Below, piece by piece: positions 16,859 to 26,358 of a DNA stretch of 39,291 nucleotides. How positions within the stretch are numbered: the stretch's first letter is position 1; each line of letters starts with the position of its first letter. Source of the stretch: Bacteroidota bacterium. Lineage in GTDB: Bacteria; Bacteroidota; Bacteroidia; Chitinophagales; Chitinophagaceae. A program made the position numbers and the translations under genes. The notes below the pieces were generated by a model. That model had not been told where the DNA came from and searched no databases. It saw only the letters and a list, made by a program, of their open reading frames with translations. Where the stretch lies: NCBI GenBank assembly GCA_018267545.1, contig JAFDYG010000134.1, positions 1-39,291 on the forward strand. The letters are read 5' to 3'.

Positions 16859-19800
16859 TTTTTTGAAGCCGGTCGACTTTATCATCGTCGTGGTCTATCT
16901 GCTGGCGTTGCTGGCGATTGGGTACTGGGTGAGCTTTGTCCGCAAGAAGAAGGAAGGGGAGAATTTGTTTTTGGCGGAGCGGAGTCTGGGATGGGGTAGT
17001 ATTGGGTTGAATATGTGGGGGACCAATGTGGGGCCGTCGATGTTGATTGCTTCGGCGAGTATTGGATATACGACGGGGATTGTAGCGGGGAATTTCGCGT
17101 GGTACGCTTTTGTGTTCATTCTTTTGCTGGCGGTGGTTTTTGCGCCGCGTTATCTGGGGGCCAGGGTATCGACGCTGCCGGAATATATGGGGAAACGGTT
17201 TGGGGAATCGACGCGGAGCATTCTGGCGTGGTATACGCTGATTACGATATTGATTTCCTGGCTGTCGCTGGGGCTGTTCGCGGGTGGGGTGTTGGTGAGG
17301 CAGTTATTGGGGATGCCGATGTGGTTGTCGGTTATCAGCATGGTGGTGCTGGCTACGTTTTTTACGGCGGCGGGGGGATTGAAGGCGATTGCCTATACGA
17401 ATGTATTTCAGATGTTGCTTTTGATTGCGGTTTCGGTGGTGTTGGTGTGGATTGGGGTTTCTAAGATTGGAGGGGTGAAGGCATTGGTCGATCGGACGCC
17501 GGCTGGTTATTGGAATTTATTTTTGCCTTCGAATGATAAGGGATATCCCTGGCAGGCGATCCTATTGGGTTATCCGGTGATGGGGGTTTGGTTTTGGTGT
17601 ACGGAGCAGTCGATGGTGCAGTCGGTATTGGGGGCTAAGAGTCTGGAGCAGGGACAGCTGGGGGCGAACTTTATCGGTTGGTTAAAGATATTGGATGTGC
17701 CCTTGTTTATCATTCCGGGGGTGCTTTGTTATATTCTTTATCCGCATCTTTCGAATCCTGACGAGGCGTATTTGACGCTGGTGACGAGGCTTTTTCCGCC
17801 GGGGATGCGGGGGCTGATCATCGTGGTATTGATTGCGGCGCTGGTGGGGAATATCGGGTCTTCTCTTAATTCAGTCAGTACGGTGTTTACGATGGATATC
17901 TATATCAAAAAATATAAGCCGGGGGCGAGCAATTCTGATATTATCCGGATTGGGCGCTGGGTGACGGTGCTGGGGGCGTTGGTTTCGATTTTGATGGCGC
18001 TGGCGATCGACAATATCAAGGGCTTGAATCTGTTCGATGTGTTTCAGTCGGTATTGGGATTTTTGGCGCCGCCGATGTCGGTTGCGTTTTTGCTGGGGGT
18101 GCTGTGGAAGGGGACCAGCTCGAAGGCGATCAATGGGGTGCTGACCTGGGGGACGGCGTTTAGTGTGGGGGTGGGGGTTTTGTATCTCTGGGTGTTTCCG
18201 TCTTCTCGTTATCCCTGGCCGCATTTTTTGTTGTTGTCGTTTTATTTGTTTGTCATTATTGCTCTAGGGGGGATTATGGCGTCGTTACGAGGGGTAGCTG
18301 CGGCGGTGACGGATGTGGGGGCTGGTTCGGGGGCTACGCCGAGGGTTCGATGGTTGTGGGTATTGTTGACGGCGGTGATGATTGTGCTGTATATCTTATT
18401 TAACGGGCATTCGGCTTCGGCGCAGAGTTATGTGGCATATCCGGGGGATTATGAGGTGTGGCTGGCGAACAAGGTTCAGAACCGTCGAATGGAGAGGGGA
18501 ACATTTTTTCCGCCGTTTTGGAGAATGGATAATCACTATGTGCTGGTTGATTTTAGGAAGGAGGTTGTATTGCCGGGGGATGATGAGGTGGAGATAGTGG
18601 CGGAGGGGAAATATAATTGTAAGGTGGATGGGAAGATGGTATCTGGGATGCCTGGGCGTTTGCATTTGTCGAGGGGGCCACATGTTTTGGAATTGAAAGT
18701 TTATAATCAAGTTTCGCCGCCGGCGTTGTCGGTGAGGGGGCGTTATTTGACGAGTGAGGGTTGGTCGGTGACATTCGAGGATAAGGAATGGATTGATGCG
18801 TCGGGGAAGGCTTCGGATAAGTCGGGGACGCAGTGGCTGCCGGCGGAGGTATTGAATTTGGGGTGTGCGCCTTCTGAGTGGAAATTGGCTGTCGAGCCTC
18901 GTTCGGCTGTACGGATGGAGAAGGGGGCGCATTCTTTGTTGGTGGATTTTGGGAAGGAGTCGTTTGGGTATGTTCGATTGCATGGACTAAAGGGGAAAGG
19001 GAAGCTTGCGCTTTATTATGGAGAGTCGAAGGAGGAGGCGTTGTCGGTGGATAGCTGTGAAGTGTTGGATAGAATGGATGGGGTGTATTCCGGTGATACT
19101 GTGTTGTCGGGATCGCGGGCTTTCCGGTATGTGAATATTCAGTGGGAGGGTGGTGTTCAGGTGGATTCGGCTTCGCTGCTATTCGAATATTTGCCGATTG
19201 CGAATAAGGGGAGCTTTCGGTGTTCGGACGCTTCGATCAATAAGATCTGGGATGTAGCTGCGTATACCTTTCATTTGAATACGAGGGAATTCTTTATCGA
19301 TGGGATCAAGCGGGACAGGTGGGTTTGGTCGGGGGATGCGTATCAGAGCTATTTGATGAACTATTATTTGTTTTTTGATTCGGCTTCGGTGACGCGGACA
19401 CTTTGGGCGTTGAGGGGGAAGGACCCGGTGACGAGCCATATCAATACGATAATGGATTATAGCTTTTATTGGTTTTTGGGGATTTACGATTACTACCGGT
19501 ATACGGGTGATTCGGCTTTTTTGAAGGTTTGTTATCCGAGGATGGTGAGCTTGATGCAGTGGGTGCAGTCGAGGAGCAATGGGGCAGGGTGGCTGGAGGG
19601 GAAGGCTGGAGACTGGCTTTTTATCGATTGGGCGGATGGACTGACGAAGAAGGGAGAATTGAGCTTTGAACAATTATTGTATGTGCGGAGCCTGGAGACG
19701 ATGGCGTTGTGTGCGGGGATTGCGGGGGATGTGGCTGCCTCGGCAAAGTATGGAGGGGAGGCTTCGGTGTTGAGGAAGCGGTTATTTACCGATTTTTGGG

Positions 19801-20498
19801 ATGCGGGGCGACAGGCTTTTGTACATTCGAGGAATGGAGGAGAGGACAGGGTGACGAGGTATACGAATATGTTTGCGATCTTTTTCGATTATCTGGATGC
19901 GGGGCAGAGGGAAGGAGTTCGGCGGCGGGTGTTGTTGAATGACAGCATTCAGAAGATTACGACGCCTTATATGCGGTTTTATGAATTGGAGGCTTTGTGT
20001 GTGCTGGGGGATCAGGGTCGGGTTTTGAAGGAGATGAAGGATTATTGGGGTGGTATGTTGAATCTGGGGGCGACGTCTTTTTGGGAGAAGTATGATCCGG
20101 GTGAAGTGGGCGTTCAGCAGTATGCGATGTATGGACGGCCTTTTGGGAAGAGTCTTTGTCATGCGTGGGGGGCGAGTCCGATTTATTTGCTGGGTAAATA
20201 TTATTTAGGAGTACGGCCGTTGGAGGCGGGTTTTAGGAAATATGAAGTGCAGCCTGTGCTGGGGGGAATGGAATGGATGGAGGGGGATGTGCCGACGCCG
20301 CATGGGAATGTGAAGGTGTATTGTAGTCGTTCGAAAATTCGGGTGGCTGCTGTGGAGGGAGATGGAATGTTGAGGTTTAAGAGTAAGAAGATGCCGGTTT
20401 GTAAGGAGGGTGCGGTGGTTTCGGAAGGTGGGGGTGTATACTCTGTGCGGCTGGTTGGGGGGAAGGAGTATAATGTGAATTATGTTGCTTCGGAATAA
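16848..20498 (+). CDS. Fusion: SSS sodium:solute symporter + GH78-like alpha-L-rhamnosidase
   Basis: A single 1216-residue frame. The ATG at 16848 overlaps the preceding stop by 11 bases and starts right before the first membrane helix. Residues 1-480 are a sodium:solute symporter with early VGPSMLIASASIGY and about 13 helices. A last hydrophobic segment at 502-519 preceded by arginines ends NGHSASAQ and reads as a signal peptide. Residues 526-1216 are a GH78-type enzyme: beta-sandwich domains, then DGIKRDRWVWSGD (818-830) and TSFWEKYDP (around E1080). Compared with the DCPQRNER motif of classical GH78, the general-acid glutamate position holds D823, so this is a divergent subgroup and may not be a rhamnosidase. 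The predicted topology puts the enzyme on the periplasmic face of the inner membrane. The next gene overlaps by 17 bases. Confidence 0.88.
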   Translation: MIYNFLKPVDFIIVVVYLLALLAIGYWVSFVRKKKEGENLFLAERSLGWGSIGLNMWGTNVGPSMLIASASIGYTTGIVAGNFAWYAFVFILLLAVVFAPRYLGARVSTLPEYMGKRFGESTRSILAWYTLITILISWLSLGLFAGGVLVRQLLGMPMWLSVISMVVLATFFTAAGGLKAIAYTNVFQMLLLIAVSVVLVWIGVSKIGGVKALVDRTPAGYWNLFLPSNDKGYPWQAILLGYPVMGVWFWCTEQSMVQSVLGAKSLEQGQLGANFIGWLKILDVPLFIIPGVLCYILYPHLSNPDEAYLTLVTRLFPPGMRGLIIVVLIAALVGNIGSSLNSVSTVFTMDIYIKKYKPGASNSDIIRIGRWVTVLGALVSILMALAIDNIKGLNLFDVFQSVLGFLAPPMSVAFLLGVLWKGTSSKAINGVLTWGTAFSVGVGVLYLWVFPSSRYPWPHFLLLSFYLFVIIALGGIMASLRGVAAAVTDVGAGSGATPRVRWLWVLLTAVMIVLYILFNGHSASAQSYVAYPGDYEVWLANKVQNRRMERGTFFPPFWRMDNHYVLVDFRKEVVLPGDDEVEIVAEGKYNCKVDGKMVSGMPGRLHLSRGPHVLELKVYNQVSPPALSVRGRYLTSEGWSVTFEDKEWIDASGKASDKSGTQWLPAEVLNLGCAPSEWKLAVEPRSAVRMEKGAHSLLVDFGKESFGYVRLHGLKGKGKLALYYGESKEEALSVDSCEVLDRMDGVYSGDTVLSGSRAFRYVNIQWEGGVQVDSASLLFEYLPIANKGSFRCSDASINKIWDVAAYTFHLNTREFFIDGIKRDRWVWSGDAYQSYLMNYYLFFDSASVTRTLWALRGKDPVTSHINTIMDYSFYWFLGIYDYYRYTGDSAFLKVCYPRMVSLMQWVQSRSNGAGWLEGKAGDWLFIDWADGLTKKGELSFEQLLYVRSLETMALCAGIAGDVAASAKYGGEASVLRKRLFTDFWDAGRQAFVHSRNGGEDRVTRYTNMFAIFFDYLDAGQREGVRRRVLLNDSIQKITTPYMRFYELEALCVLGDQGRVLKEMKDYWGGMLNLGATSFWEKYDPGEVGVQQYAMYGRPFGKSLCHAWGASPIYLLGKYYLGVRPLEAGFRKYEVQPVLGGMEWMEGDVPTPHGNVKVYCSRSKIRVAAVEGDGMLRFKSKKMPVCKEGAVVSEGGGVYSVRLVGGKEYNVNYVASE
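18342..18425 (+). other. Embedded signal-peptide-like segment joining symporter and GH78-like domain
   Basis: Encodes residues 499-526 of the fusion: RVR, a long hydrophobic core (WLWVLLTAVMIVLYILF), then NGHSASA-Q. This fits a signal peptide with an AXA-Q cleavage site, and as a fused helix it would export the C-terminal enzyme. It parallels the segment at 11754-11813 in the other symporter fusion but is not similar to it in sequence. Confidence 0.6.
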
Positions 20499-23400
20499 GT
20501 TAGTCATATTGTTTTTATTAGTGGGGGCGTCATGCTGTGCGCAGCTGGATACGTCGTTGTTTCGGCGGCCGCCGGCCAGTGCGAGGCCCTGGGTCTTTTG
20601 GTATTGGATGCAGGCTGCGGTATCGGAGGAGGGGATAAGGGCTGATTTGAGGGCGATGAAGGAAGCTGGGATTGCGGGTGCGTACCTGATGCCGATTCAA
20701 GGGGCGGCGGATTCGCCGATTTGGTCGCCGCCTGTGCCGCAGCTGAGCAAGCGATGGTTCGAGATGGTGCGGTATGCGATGCAGGAAGCGGACAGCCTGG
20801 GTTTGCAGATGGCGTTGCATGACTGTGATGGATTTGCCCTGGCGGGTGGCCCGTGGATCAAGCCGGAGCGTTCGATGCAGAAGGTGGTGTCTTCCCGGGC
20901 GTTTGTGGAAGGTGGGAGGATGGTAGATATGCGTTTAGCGCAGCCGGAGACTTTAGAGGGTTATTATAAAGATATTACGGTGGTGGCGGTGCCGGTGAAG
21001 GCGGGGTGGGAAGCTACGGAGAAGGTGGTGAAGGAATCGTTCAAGAGTGATACCGCCTGTTGGATACAGTATGAATTTTCACAACCTTTTACGTGTAGGA
21101 GCATTGTTGTCCATGCCGTCAACAATTATCAGGCGCAGCGGATGATCGTCGAGGTGAGTGATGACGGGGCGGTATTTCGGCGTGTCGTGCGGCTGGAATC
21201 GCCGCGGCATGGCTGGCAGGATGGGGATGCTCCGGTGACGCATTCGATACCGACGGTGAAGGCGAAGTATTATCGTTTTGTTTATGATAAGGAGGGAAGT
21301 GAGCCGGGGTCGGAGGATTTGGATGCGGCGAAGTGGAAGCCTTCTTTGAAGATAAATAGTATCGAGCTGTCGGCGATGCCGGTGATCGAGGGATATGAGG
21401 GGAAAGCGGGGGAGGTGTGGCGGATTAGCAAGCCTTCGGTGCTGCCGGATTCGTTGTGTGTGGATGCCCACCGGGTTGTCGATTTAAGGAAGTTTATGGA
21501 TGCCGGAGGGCGGCTTGTCTGGAAGGCGCCGGCGGGGCATTGGATGGTGCTGCGGATGGGGCATACTTCGACGGGGCATACGAATGCGACGGGTGGGGCG
21601 GCACAGGGATTGGAGTGTGATAAGTTCGATACGGCGGCGATCGACCTGCAGTTCGACCGCTGGTTCAAGGAAATCGAACGGCAGGTAGGATTGGAGCTGG
21701 CGCAGCGGGTTTTAAAAGTATTTCATATCGATAGCTGGGAGTGTGGGAGTCAGAATTGGTCGCGGGTGTTCCCGGAGGAATTTCGTCGTCGCCGGGGATA
21801 TGATCTGATGCGGTGGATGCCGGTGATGGCGGGTGTGCCGCTGGTGTCGGCGGATAGTTCGGAGCGGTTTCTGCATGACGTGCGGCAGACGATTGCGGAA
21901 CTGGTGCGAGATATCTTTTACGAGCGGATGGGGCAGCTGGCTCATAAGAGTGGTTATGCTTTTAGTGCGGAGAGTGTGGCTCCGACGATGACCAGCGACG
22001 GGATGCTTCATTATAGCAAGGCAGATCTTCCGATGGGAGAGTTCTGGATGCGGAGCCCGACACATGACAAGCCCAACGACATGCTGGATGCGATCTCGGG
22101 TGCGCATGTGTATGGAAAGCCGGTGGTGCAGGCGGAGGCGTTTACGGAATTGCGGCTTAGCTGGGACGAGCATCCGGGGATGCTAAAGGCCTTACAGGAT
22201 CGGAATTTTGCGTTGGGGATCAATAGAATGGTCCTGCATGTTTTCACCCATAATCCGTGGATGGATCGTCGGCCGGGGATGACGTTGGGAGGAGTAGGAA
22301 ATTTCTTTCAGCGGGATCAGACCTGGTGGTCGCAGAGCAGGGCGTGGATGGAATATACGGCAAGGTGTCAGTGGTTATTGCAGCAGGGCAGGCCGGTGGC
22401 GGATGTGGCGGTTTTTACGGGAGAGGAGCTGCCGCGAAGGGCGGTGTTGCCTGAGCGGTTGGTGGGGATATTGCCGGGATTAGTGGGGGCTAAGCGGGTG
22501 CGATCGGAGGCGCTGCGGCTGGAGAATGTGGGTGTGCCGACGACGAAGGTGCCGTCGGGAGTGGTTCATTCGGCGAATATGGCGGATCCTGCCGATTGGG
22601 TGGATCCGTTGCACGGATATGCTTTCGATTCGTTTAATCCGGATGTGTTGTTGCGGCTGGCTACGGTTCGTAAGGGCAGGATTGTGTTGCCGGGTGGGGC
22701 GAGTTATGCTTTATTGGTTGTTCCGGGGGCGGGACCGATGGTGCCGGACCCGGGGGCGATGAGTGTGGGGGTGGCGAGGAAGCTGTTGGAATTGGTAAAG
22801 GCGGGGGCGACGGTGGTGGTGGATACGACGGTGAAGTATCGTGACCCGGTGGTGAGAGAGATTTTTCGGCGGTTGTCGTCGGCGAAGGTGTTGAAGGGGC
22901 CTTTTAAGGAAAGTGTTTTGCCGGGGTGTCCGAGGGACTTTGAGGCGGGTGGGGCTAGCGGAATAGCTTATACGCATAGGGAGGGTAATGGATGGGATGC
23001 CTATTTTATTTCGAATCAGAAGGAGCAGGGGGTAAGTATGAGCGCTTCGGTGCGGGTGAGCGGGCGGGTGCCGGAGATTTGGGATCCGGTGACTGGGAAG
23101 GTGAGGGAGATGGATGGGTGGTCGGTGAAGGAAGGGCGGACGCATTTTTTATTGACGTTGGGTGGGAGTGGGTCGGTCTTTGTTGTGTTTCGGAAGCCGG
23201 GTGTGGTTGCTGGGGTAGGTGAGAGGGGGCTGGATGTATTGAAGCGATTGGATGGTGCTTGGGATGTCGATTTTAAGGGAGTGGGAAAAGTTGTGTTCGA
23301 TTCGTTGAAGGATTGGAGCTTTTCTGCGGATACTGCTATTCGTTATTATTCGGGTACGGCGGTTTATACGAAGTCATTTGATTTTGGGTCGACCGGCCGG

Positions 23401-23685
23401 CCGGTTTATTTGCTATTGGGGAAGGTGGCTAACATTGCGACGGTCTATGTGAATGGAGTGGAGTGTGGGACGGATTGGTTTGGGAATGGGATTGAGATTG
23501 GACAGGCGGTGAGGCCGGGGAAGAACGAGCTGCGGGTGGTGGTGACGAATACCTGGGCTAATCGGCTGACGGGTGATCAGGGGCTGCCGGTGGGTCAGCG
23601 GAGGACGTGGACTTCGTCCACGTGGAAGTCGGATGGTAAGTTGTTGCCGGCGGGGTTGTTGGGGCCGGTGTATTTGCATTATTAG
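20482..23685 (+). CDS. Secreted alpha-L-rhamnosidase, GH106
   Basis: A 1067-residue exported enzyme of the GH106 type, like the large rhamnosidases of Bacteroides pectin loci. The signal peptide ends near ASCCAQ (residue 20); a lipoprotein site at C18 or C19 is possible but the lipobox is poor. The barrel begins PWVFWYWMQAAVSEEGIRADL with the GH106-typical GIAGAYLMP. Acidic motifs likely lining the active site are HIDSWE (E420), FSAES (E497) and QAEAFTE (E552). The last 130 residues form a GH2-like carbohydrate-binding beta-sandwich. It is the last gene of the operon and overlaps the upstream fusion gene by 17 bases. It converges on a DUF5686 gene only 16 bases away, and no terminator hairpin fits in that gap. 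Family is secure; which rhamnose linkage it cuts is not. Confidence 0.9.
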   Translation: MLLRNKLVILFLLVGASCCAQLDTSLFRRPPASARPWVFWYWMQAAVSEEGIRADLRAMKEAGIAGAYLMPIQGAADSPIWSPPVPQLSKRWFEMVRYAMQEADSLGLQMALHDCDGFALAGGPWIKPERSMQKVVSSRAFVEGGRMVDMRLAQPETLEGYYKDITVVAVPVKAGWEATEKVVKESFKSDTACWIQYEFSQPFTCRSIVVHAVNNYQAQRMIVEVSDDGAVFRRVVRLESPRHGWQDGDAPVTHSIPTVKAKYYRFVYDKEGSEPGSEDLDAAKWKPSLKINSIELSAMPVIEGYEGKAGEVWRISKPSVLPDSLCVDAHRVVDLRKFMDAGGRLVWKAPAGHWMVLRMGHTSTGHTNATGGAAQGLECDKFDTAAIDLQFDRWFKEIERQVGLELAQRVLKVFHIDSWECGSQNWSRVFPEEFRRRRGYDLMRWMPVMAGVPLVSADSSERFLHDVRQTIAELVRDIFYERMGQLAHKSGYAFSAESVAPTMTSDGMLHYSKADLPMGEFWMRSPTHDKPNDMLDAISGAHVYGKPVVQAEAFTELRLSWDEHPGMLKALQDRNFALGINRMVLHVFTHNPWMDRRPGMTLGGVGNFFQRDQTWWSQSRAWMEYTARCQWLLQQGRPVADVAVFTGEELPRRAVLPERLVGILPGLVGAKRVRSEALRLENVGVPTTKVPSGVVHSANMADPADWVDPLHGYAFDSFNPDVLLRLATVRKGRIVLPGGASYALLVVPGAGPMVPDPGAMSVGVARKLLELVKAGATVVVDTTVKYRDPVVREIFRRLSSAKVLKGPFKESVLPGCPRDFEAGGASGIAYTHREGNGWDAYFISNQKEQGVSMSASVRVSGRVPEIWDPVTGKVREMDGWSVKEGRTHFLLTLGGSGSVFVVFRKPGVVAGVGERGLDVLKRLDGAWDVDFKGVGKVVFDSLKDWSFSADTAIRYYSGTAVYTKSFDFGSTGRPVYLLLGKVANIATVYVNGVECGTDWFGNGIEIGQAVRPGKNELRVVVTNTWANRLTGDQGLPVGQRRTWTSSTWKSDGKLLPAGLLGPVYLHY

Positions 23686-23701
23686 GGTTTTTGTGCGGAG
23701 G

Positions 23702-26215
23702 CTAGAAGTTGAAGTTGGAGCTGACGCGGATGCCGACGGAGGAGACGTTGGGGTGATCGAGGTAGGTGAAGCGTTTGACTACATCGACGCGGAAGATGTT
23801 CAAGATATTATAGATTCCTATGCTGCCCTCGACGTAGGGCTTTCCACCCAGTACAAAAGAAGACGTAACGCCATTGGTGAGGGGAAACTTCATCTGGTTG
23901 GGGTTGACGTTGGGGTTGTTCTTGTCGCTTAGGCCTCCGTAGAGGATTTTGCCTCCAATAACTTCTCTTAGTCTCAGTTTTTTCAATAACGGAATTTTAT
24001 TCAGGAAGAAGCCATTGAAGAAATGGTCGGCGTTGATGCTGGCGTAGTGATCGCTTATGAATTCGCCGACGTTCATCAAGTTGTAAGCGCGCAGGCTATA
24101 GAAATAAGAGGGGTTGGCCGGGTGGATGATCAGGAGGGGAAAGGGGAGGTTGCCACGGAGGAAGCCGGCGTCGAAATAGGCTTCGGTGAAGCCGAGGGGG
24201 GCGAGGTAGCAGCGTTTGTAGACGTTGAGGTGCAGGGCGTCGGAGTTGTATTCGCCACCGAAGAGACCTTTTACGCCGTGGGTATATTGTAGGGAGATGA
24301 TAGGATATTTATTGGCGACGTTGACGCGGACGACCTTGTTCTGGAAGAATTGTTCTTTGGGCGCCCAGCGGATGGTCGCGGTGAGCTCGCCCGTGGTGAT
24401 TCGGGGTATGGTATCTTCCTTGATGGAAGGTTCTTTCTTATAGATGTATTGGAGCGTGCCGGTAGGGCTTTGCTGCCAGTATTTGACGCCGAAGCTAAAG
24501 GTCAGCTTGTTTTGGTATTCGTGTACATAAGATAGCCTGGCGATATGGTTGTAGAGCCATTTGGAATTGTCGCCATGGCTGAAGGAAGTGAAGAAGTTGC
24601 TTGCCGAGGCGAAGGCGTTTTCTGCGCCAAGGGTTTTTACTTCGTTCTGGTAGCTGACTTGTATATAGTGGAGCGGGAAGGTGAAGATGGACTTATGGTT
24701 AAAGGCGTAGGAGAGATTCGTCGAAAACTTCCATCGATTGTCCCGCTGGCCGTAGGCGATATAGTCTTCGCTGAAGATGCGGGTGCTGAGCTTGGTATTG
24801 GTGCGGCCGCCAAAGCGGAAGCGTTGGCCTTCGATGGGGTTGAAGGTAGAGAAGCTGCCGATGGGACCGATGTCTACCTTGCCCGCGGATTTATAACCGG
24901 CGGTAAAGACGGTGATATAGTCCATGAGGCGGCGGTAGGATTTCATTTTAACCAGGCTATCGGTATTGGAGTAAGTCTTGGCTTCGGTGCTGCTGAGGGG
25001 GGCGAGTCTATTCTCCGTCCAGAAGCTGTCGCGTTGCTGCGAGGCTTGTGGGAGGGTATCGATAGAGGGGCCTTTGAAGATGCTATCCGATAGAGGGGTG
25101 GCCTGGAACTGGTCGATGCTGATCATGCGTTCGCCGACGACGCCGGGTGGTTTGCCTGCGAAGGGGCTGAAGGTGGCGATGATGTCGGAATTGGCCAGGT
25201 GGTAGTGACCGGCGCTGTCTTTTTCGAAGTCTTGTTTGAGATTGAATTCGTGGATCCAGTTTAGATTGGCCCGTTTGCTCGTGCCGAGGACGATGCGGCG
25301 AATGGCATAGTGCCCGTCGAGAGTAATGTACATGGTGCCGCGGAAGAGGAGGTCTTCGGGGTTGCGGGGCGTGAAATAGAGCTGGATCAGTTTTTCACCG
25401 TGGTCGACGATGGTATCACGGATAAAATACATATAGAAAGTGGGTGCTATCTCGGCGACGGGGCCGACGAACTGCATGGTAAAGGCGGTGATAGTATTTT
25501 CATAGACGTTGATGTCCTCATAGAGTCGGTTGAGGATGGTGCTAACGCCGCGCATGTCGATGTATTCGCCGTAGTCGACGCCTTTATGACCGGCGATGAG
25601 CTTGCGATTTTTCTCGGGGTGTTTGCGGTTATAGATATTGGAAAAGACTTCCTCGATATATACGGGGACGAGGGTGCGGCCGGGCATGATGGTGGTATCC
25701 CGGTTCTCGAACATAAAGTGATAGCGTTTGAGCAGCTTGTTGTCGACGATGAATTTTGGGGCGCGGTCCAGCAAGAGGCGGGTCTTTTCGTATTGTTGAT
25801 AGGAACTATAGTCGGTGGAGCCGGGGGCGTTTTCGGCTTTGTGGGCGATGACCTCCCGGATGAGCTCGACCGCGGGATTGTTCTTATTGCGATATTTGCC
25901 GCGGCGGTGCGTGGTGACCACGACATCCTGGAGGGTGAGGTAGGATTTGGCGAGCAGGATGATCATGGGGCTGTCACCTTGTGGAATGGGAATGGTCAGG
26001 GCCTGGTAGCCGGTGGCGCTAAGTATGAAGCGTTGGGCGGAGGGGCTGACGTGGATGGTGAACTTTCCTTGTTGGTTGGTGAGGACGCCGTGGCTGCCGT
26101 TTTGGATTCGGACGCTGATATTGGCCAGGGGGGTATGGGATACGGAGTCCTCCACCGTCCCGGTAACCGTCCTCGTCTGGCATAGGCCGGTTATACAGGA
26201 CAGGCCGGTAAGCAA
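23702..26215 (-). CDS. DUF5686 outer-membrane protein with carboxypeptidase-like regulatory domain
   Basis: An 837-residue (or slightly longer) Bacteroidota outer-membrane protein. A signal peptide ending GLCQ is followed by a CarboxypepD_reg-like beta-sandwich (about residues 17-100: TGTVEDSVSHTPLANISV, then TLQDVVVTTH) and a long DUF5686 region predicted to end as a beta-barrel, with an aromatic terminus SSNFNF. The role is unknown; the architecture resembles TonB-dependent receptors without the plug. The start is odd: the frame has no ATG or GTG in the right place. The TTG at 26215 leaves the signal peptide without its basic n-region, whereas starting at a CTG (26248) or ATT would add NLKQTILFL. 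I give the TTG coordinate but suspect the upstream start. It is convergent with GH106 and divergent from the GNAT gene. Confidence 0.82.
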   Translation of the reverse strand: MLTGLSCITGLCQTRTVTGTVEDSVSHTPLANISVRIQNGSHGVLTNQQGKFTIHVSPSAQRFILSATGYQALTIPIPQGDSPMIILLAKSYLTLQDVVVTTHRRGKYRNKNNPAVELIREVIAHKAENAPGSTDYSSYQQYEKTRLLLDRAPKFIVDNKLLKRYHFMFENRDTTIMPGRTLVPVYIEEVFSNIYNRKHPEKNRKLIAGHKGVDYGEYIDMRGVSTILNRLYEDINVYENTITAFTMQFVGPVAEIAPTFYMYFIRDTIVDHGEKLIQLYFTPRNPEDLLFRGTMYITLDGHYAIRRIVLGTSKRANLNWIHEFNLKQDFEKDSAGHYHLANSDIIATFSPFAGKPPGVVGERMISIDQFQATPLSDSIFKGPSIDTLPQASQQRDSFWTENRLAPLSSTEAKTYSNTDSLVKMKSYRRLMDYITVFTAGYKSAGKVDIGPIGSFSTFNPIEGQRFRFGGRTNTKLSTRIFSEDYIAYGQRDNRWKFSTNLSYAFNHKSIFTFPLHYIQVSYQNEVKTLGAENAFASASNFFTSFSHGDNSKWLYNHIARLSYVHEYQNKLTFSFGVKYWQQSPTGTLQYIYKKEPSIKEDTIPRITTGELTATIRWAPKEQFFQNKVVRVNVANKYPIISLQYTHGVKGLFGGEYNSDALHLNVYKRCYLAPLGFTEAYFDAGFLRGNLPFPLLIIHPANPSYFYSLRAYNLMNVGEFISDHYASINADHFFNGFFLNKIPLLKKLRLREVIGGKILYGGLSDKNNPNVNPNQMKFPLTNGVTSSFVLGGKPYVEGSIGIYNILNIFRVDVVKRFTYLDHPNVSSVGIRVSSNFNF

Positions 26216-26306
26216 GAATAGAATGGTCTGTTTTAAATTTAGAATCAGGCGTTCTTATTTTTTATGCACGGACTATTGGACGGAGTCCCGTTAAGGCAAT
26301 ATAGTT

Positions 26307-26337
26307 ATAAAATACTTAACTTTATAATCGTATCAAA
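26307..26337 (-). promoter_or_regulatory. Candidate promoter for the DUF5686 gene
   Basis: On the minus strand a TTTG (26337-26334) is followed 19 bases later by TATTTTAT (26314-26307), which matches the Bacteroidota -33 box and spacing, with a -7 box differing at two positions from TAnnTTTG. On the + strand the same gap contains TAACTTTA (26317-26324), one mismatch from TAnnTTTG and 34 bases before the GNAT start. This 110-base divergent region holds nothing else recognisable. Confidence 0.3.
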
Positions 26338-26358
26338 CCGTTGCAAAACAAGCGTTAA

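Noticed and set aside
25310-26185. Long + strand open frame of 291 codons
   Set aside because: Antisense to the DUF5686 gene, which has recognisable domains; composition is the shadow type.
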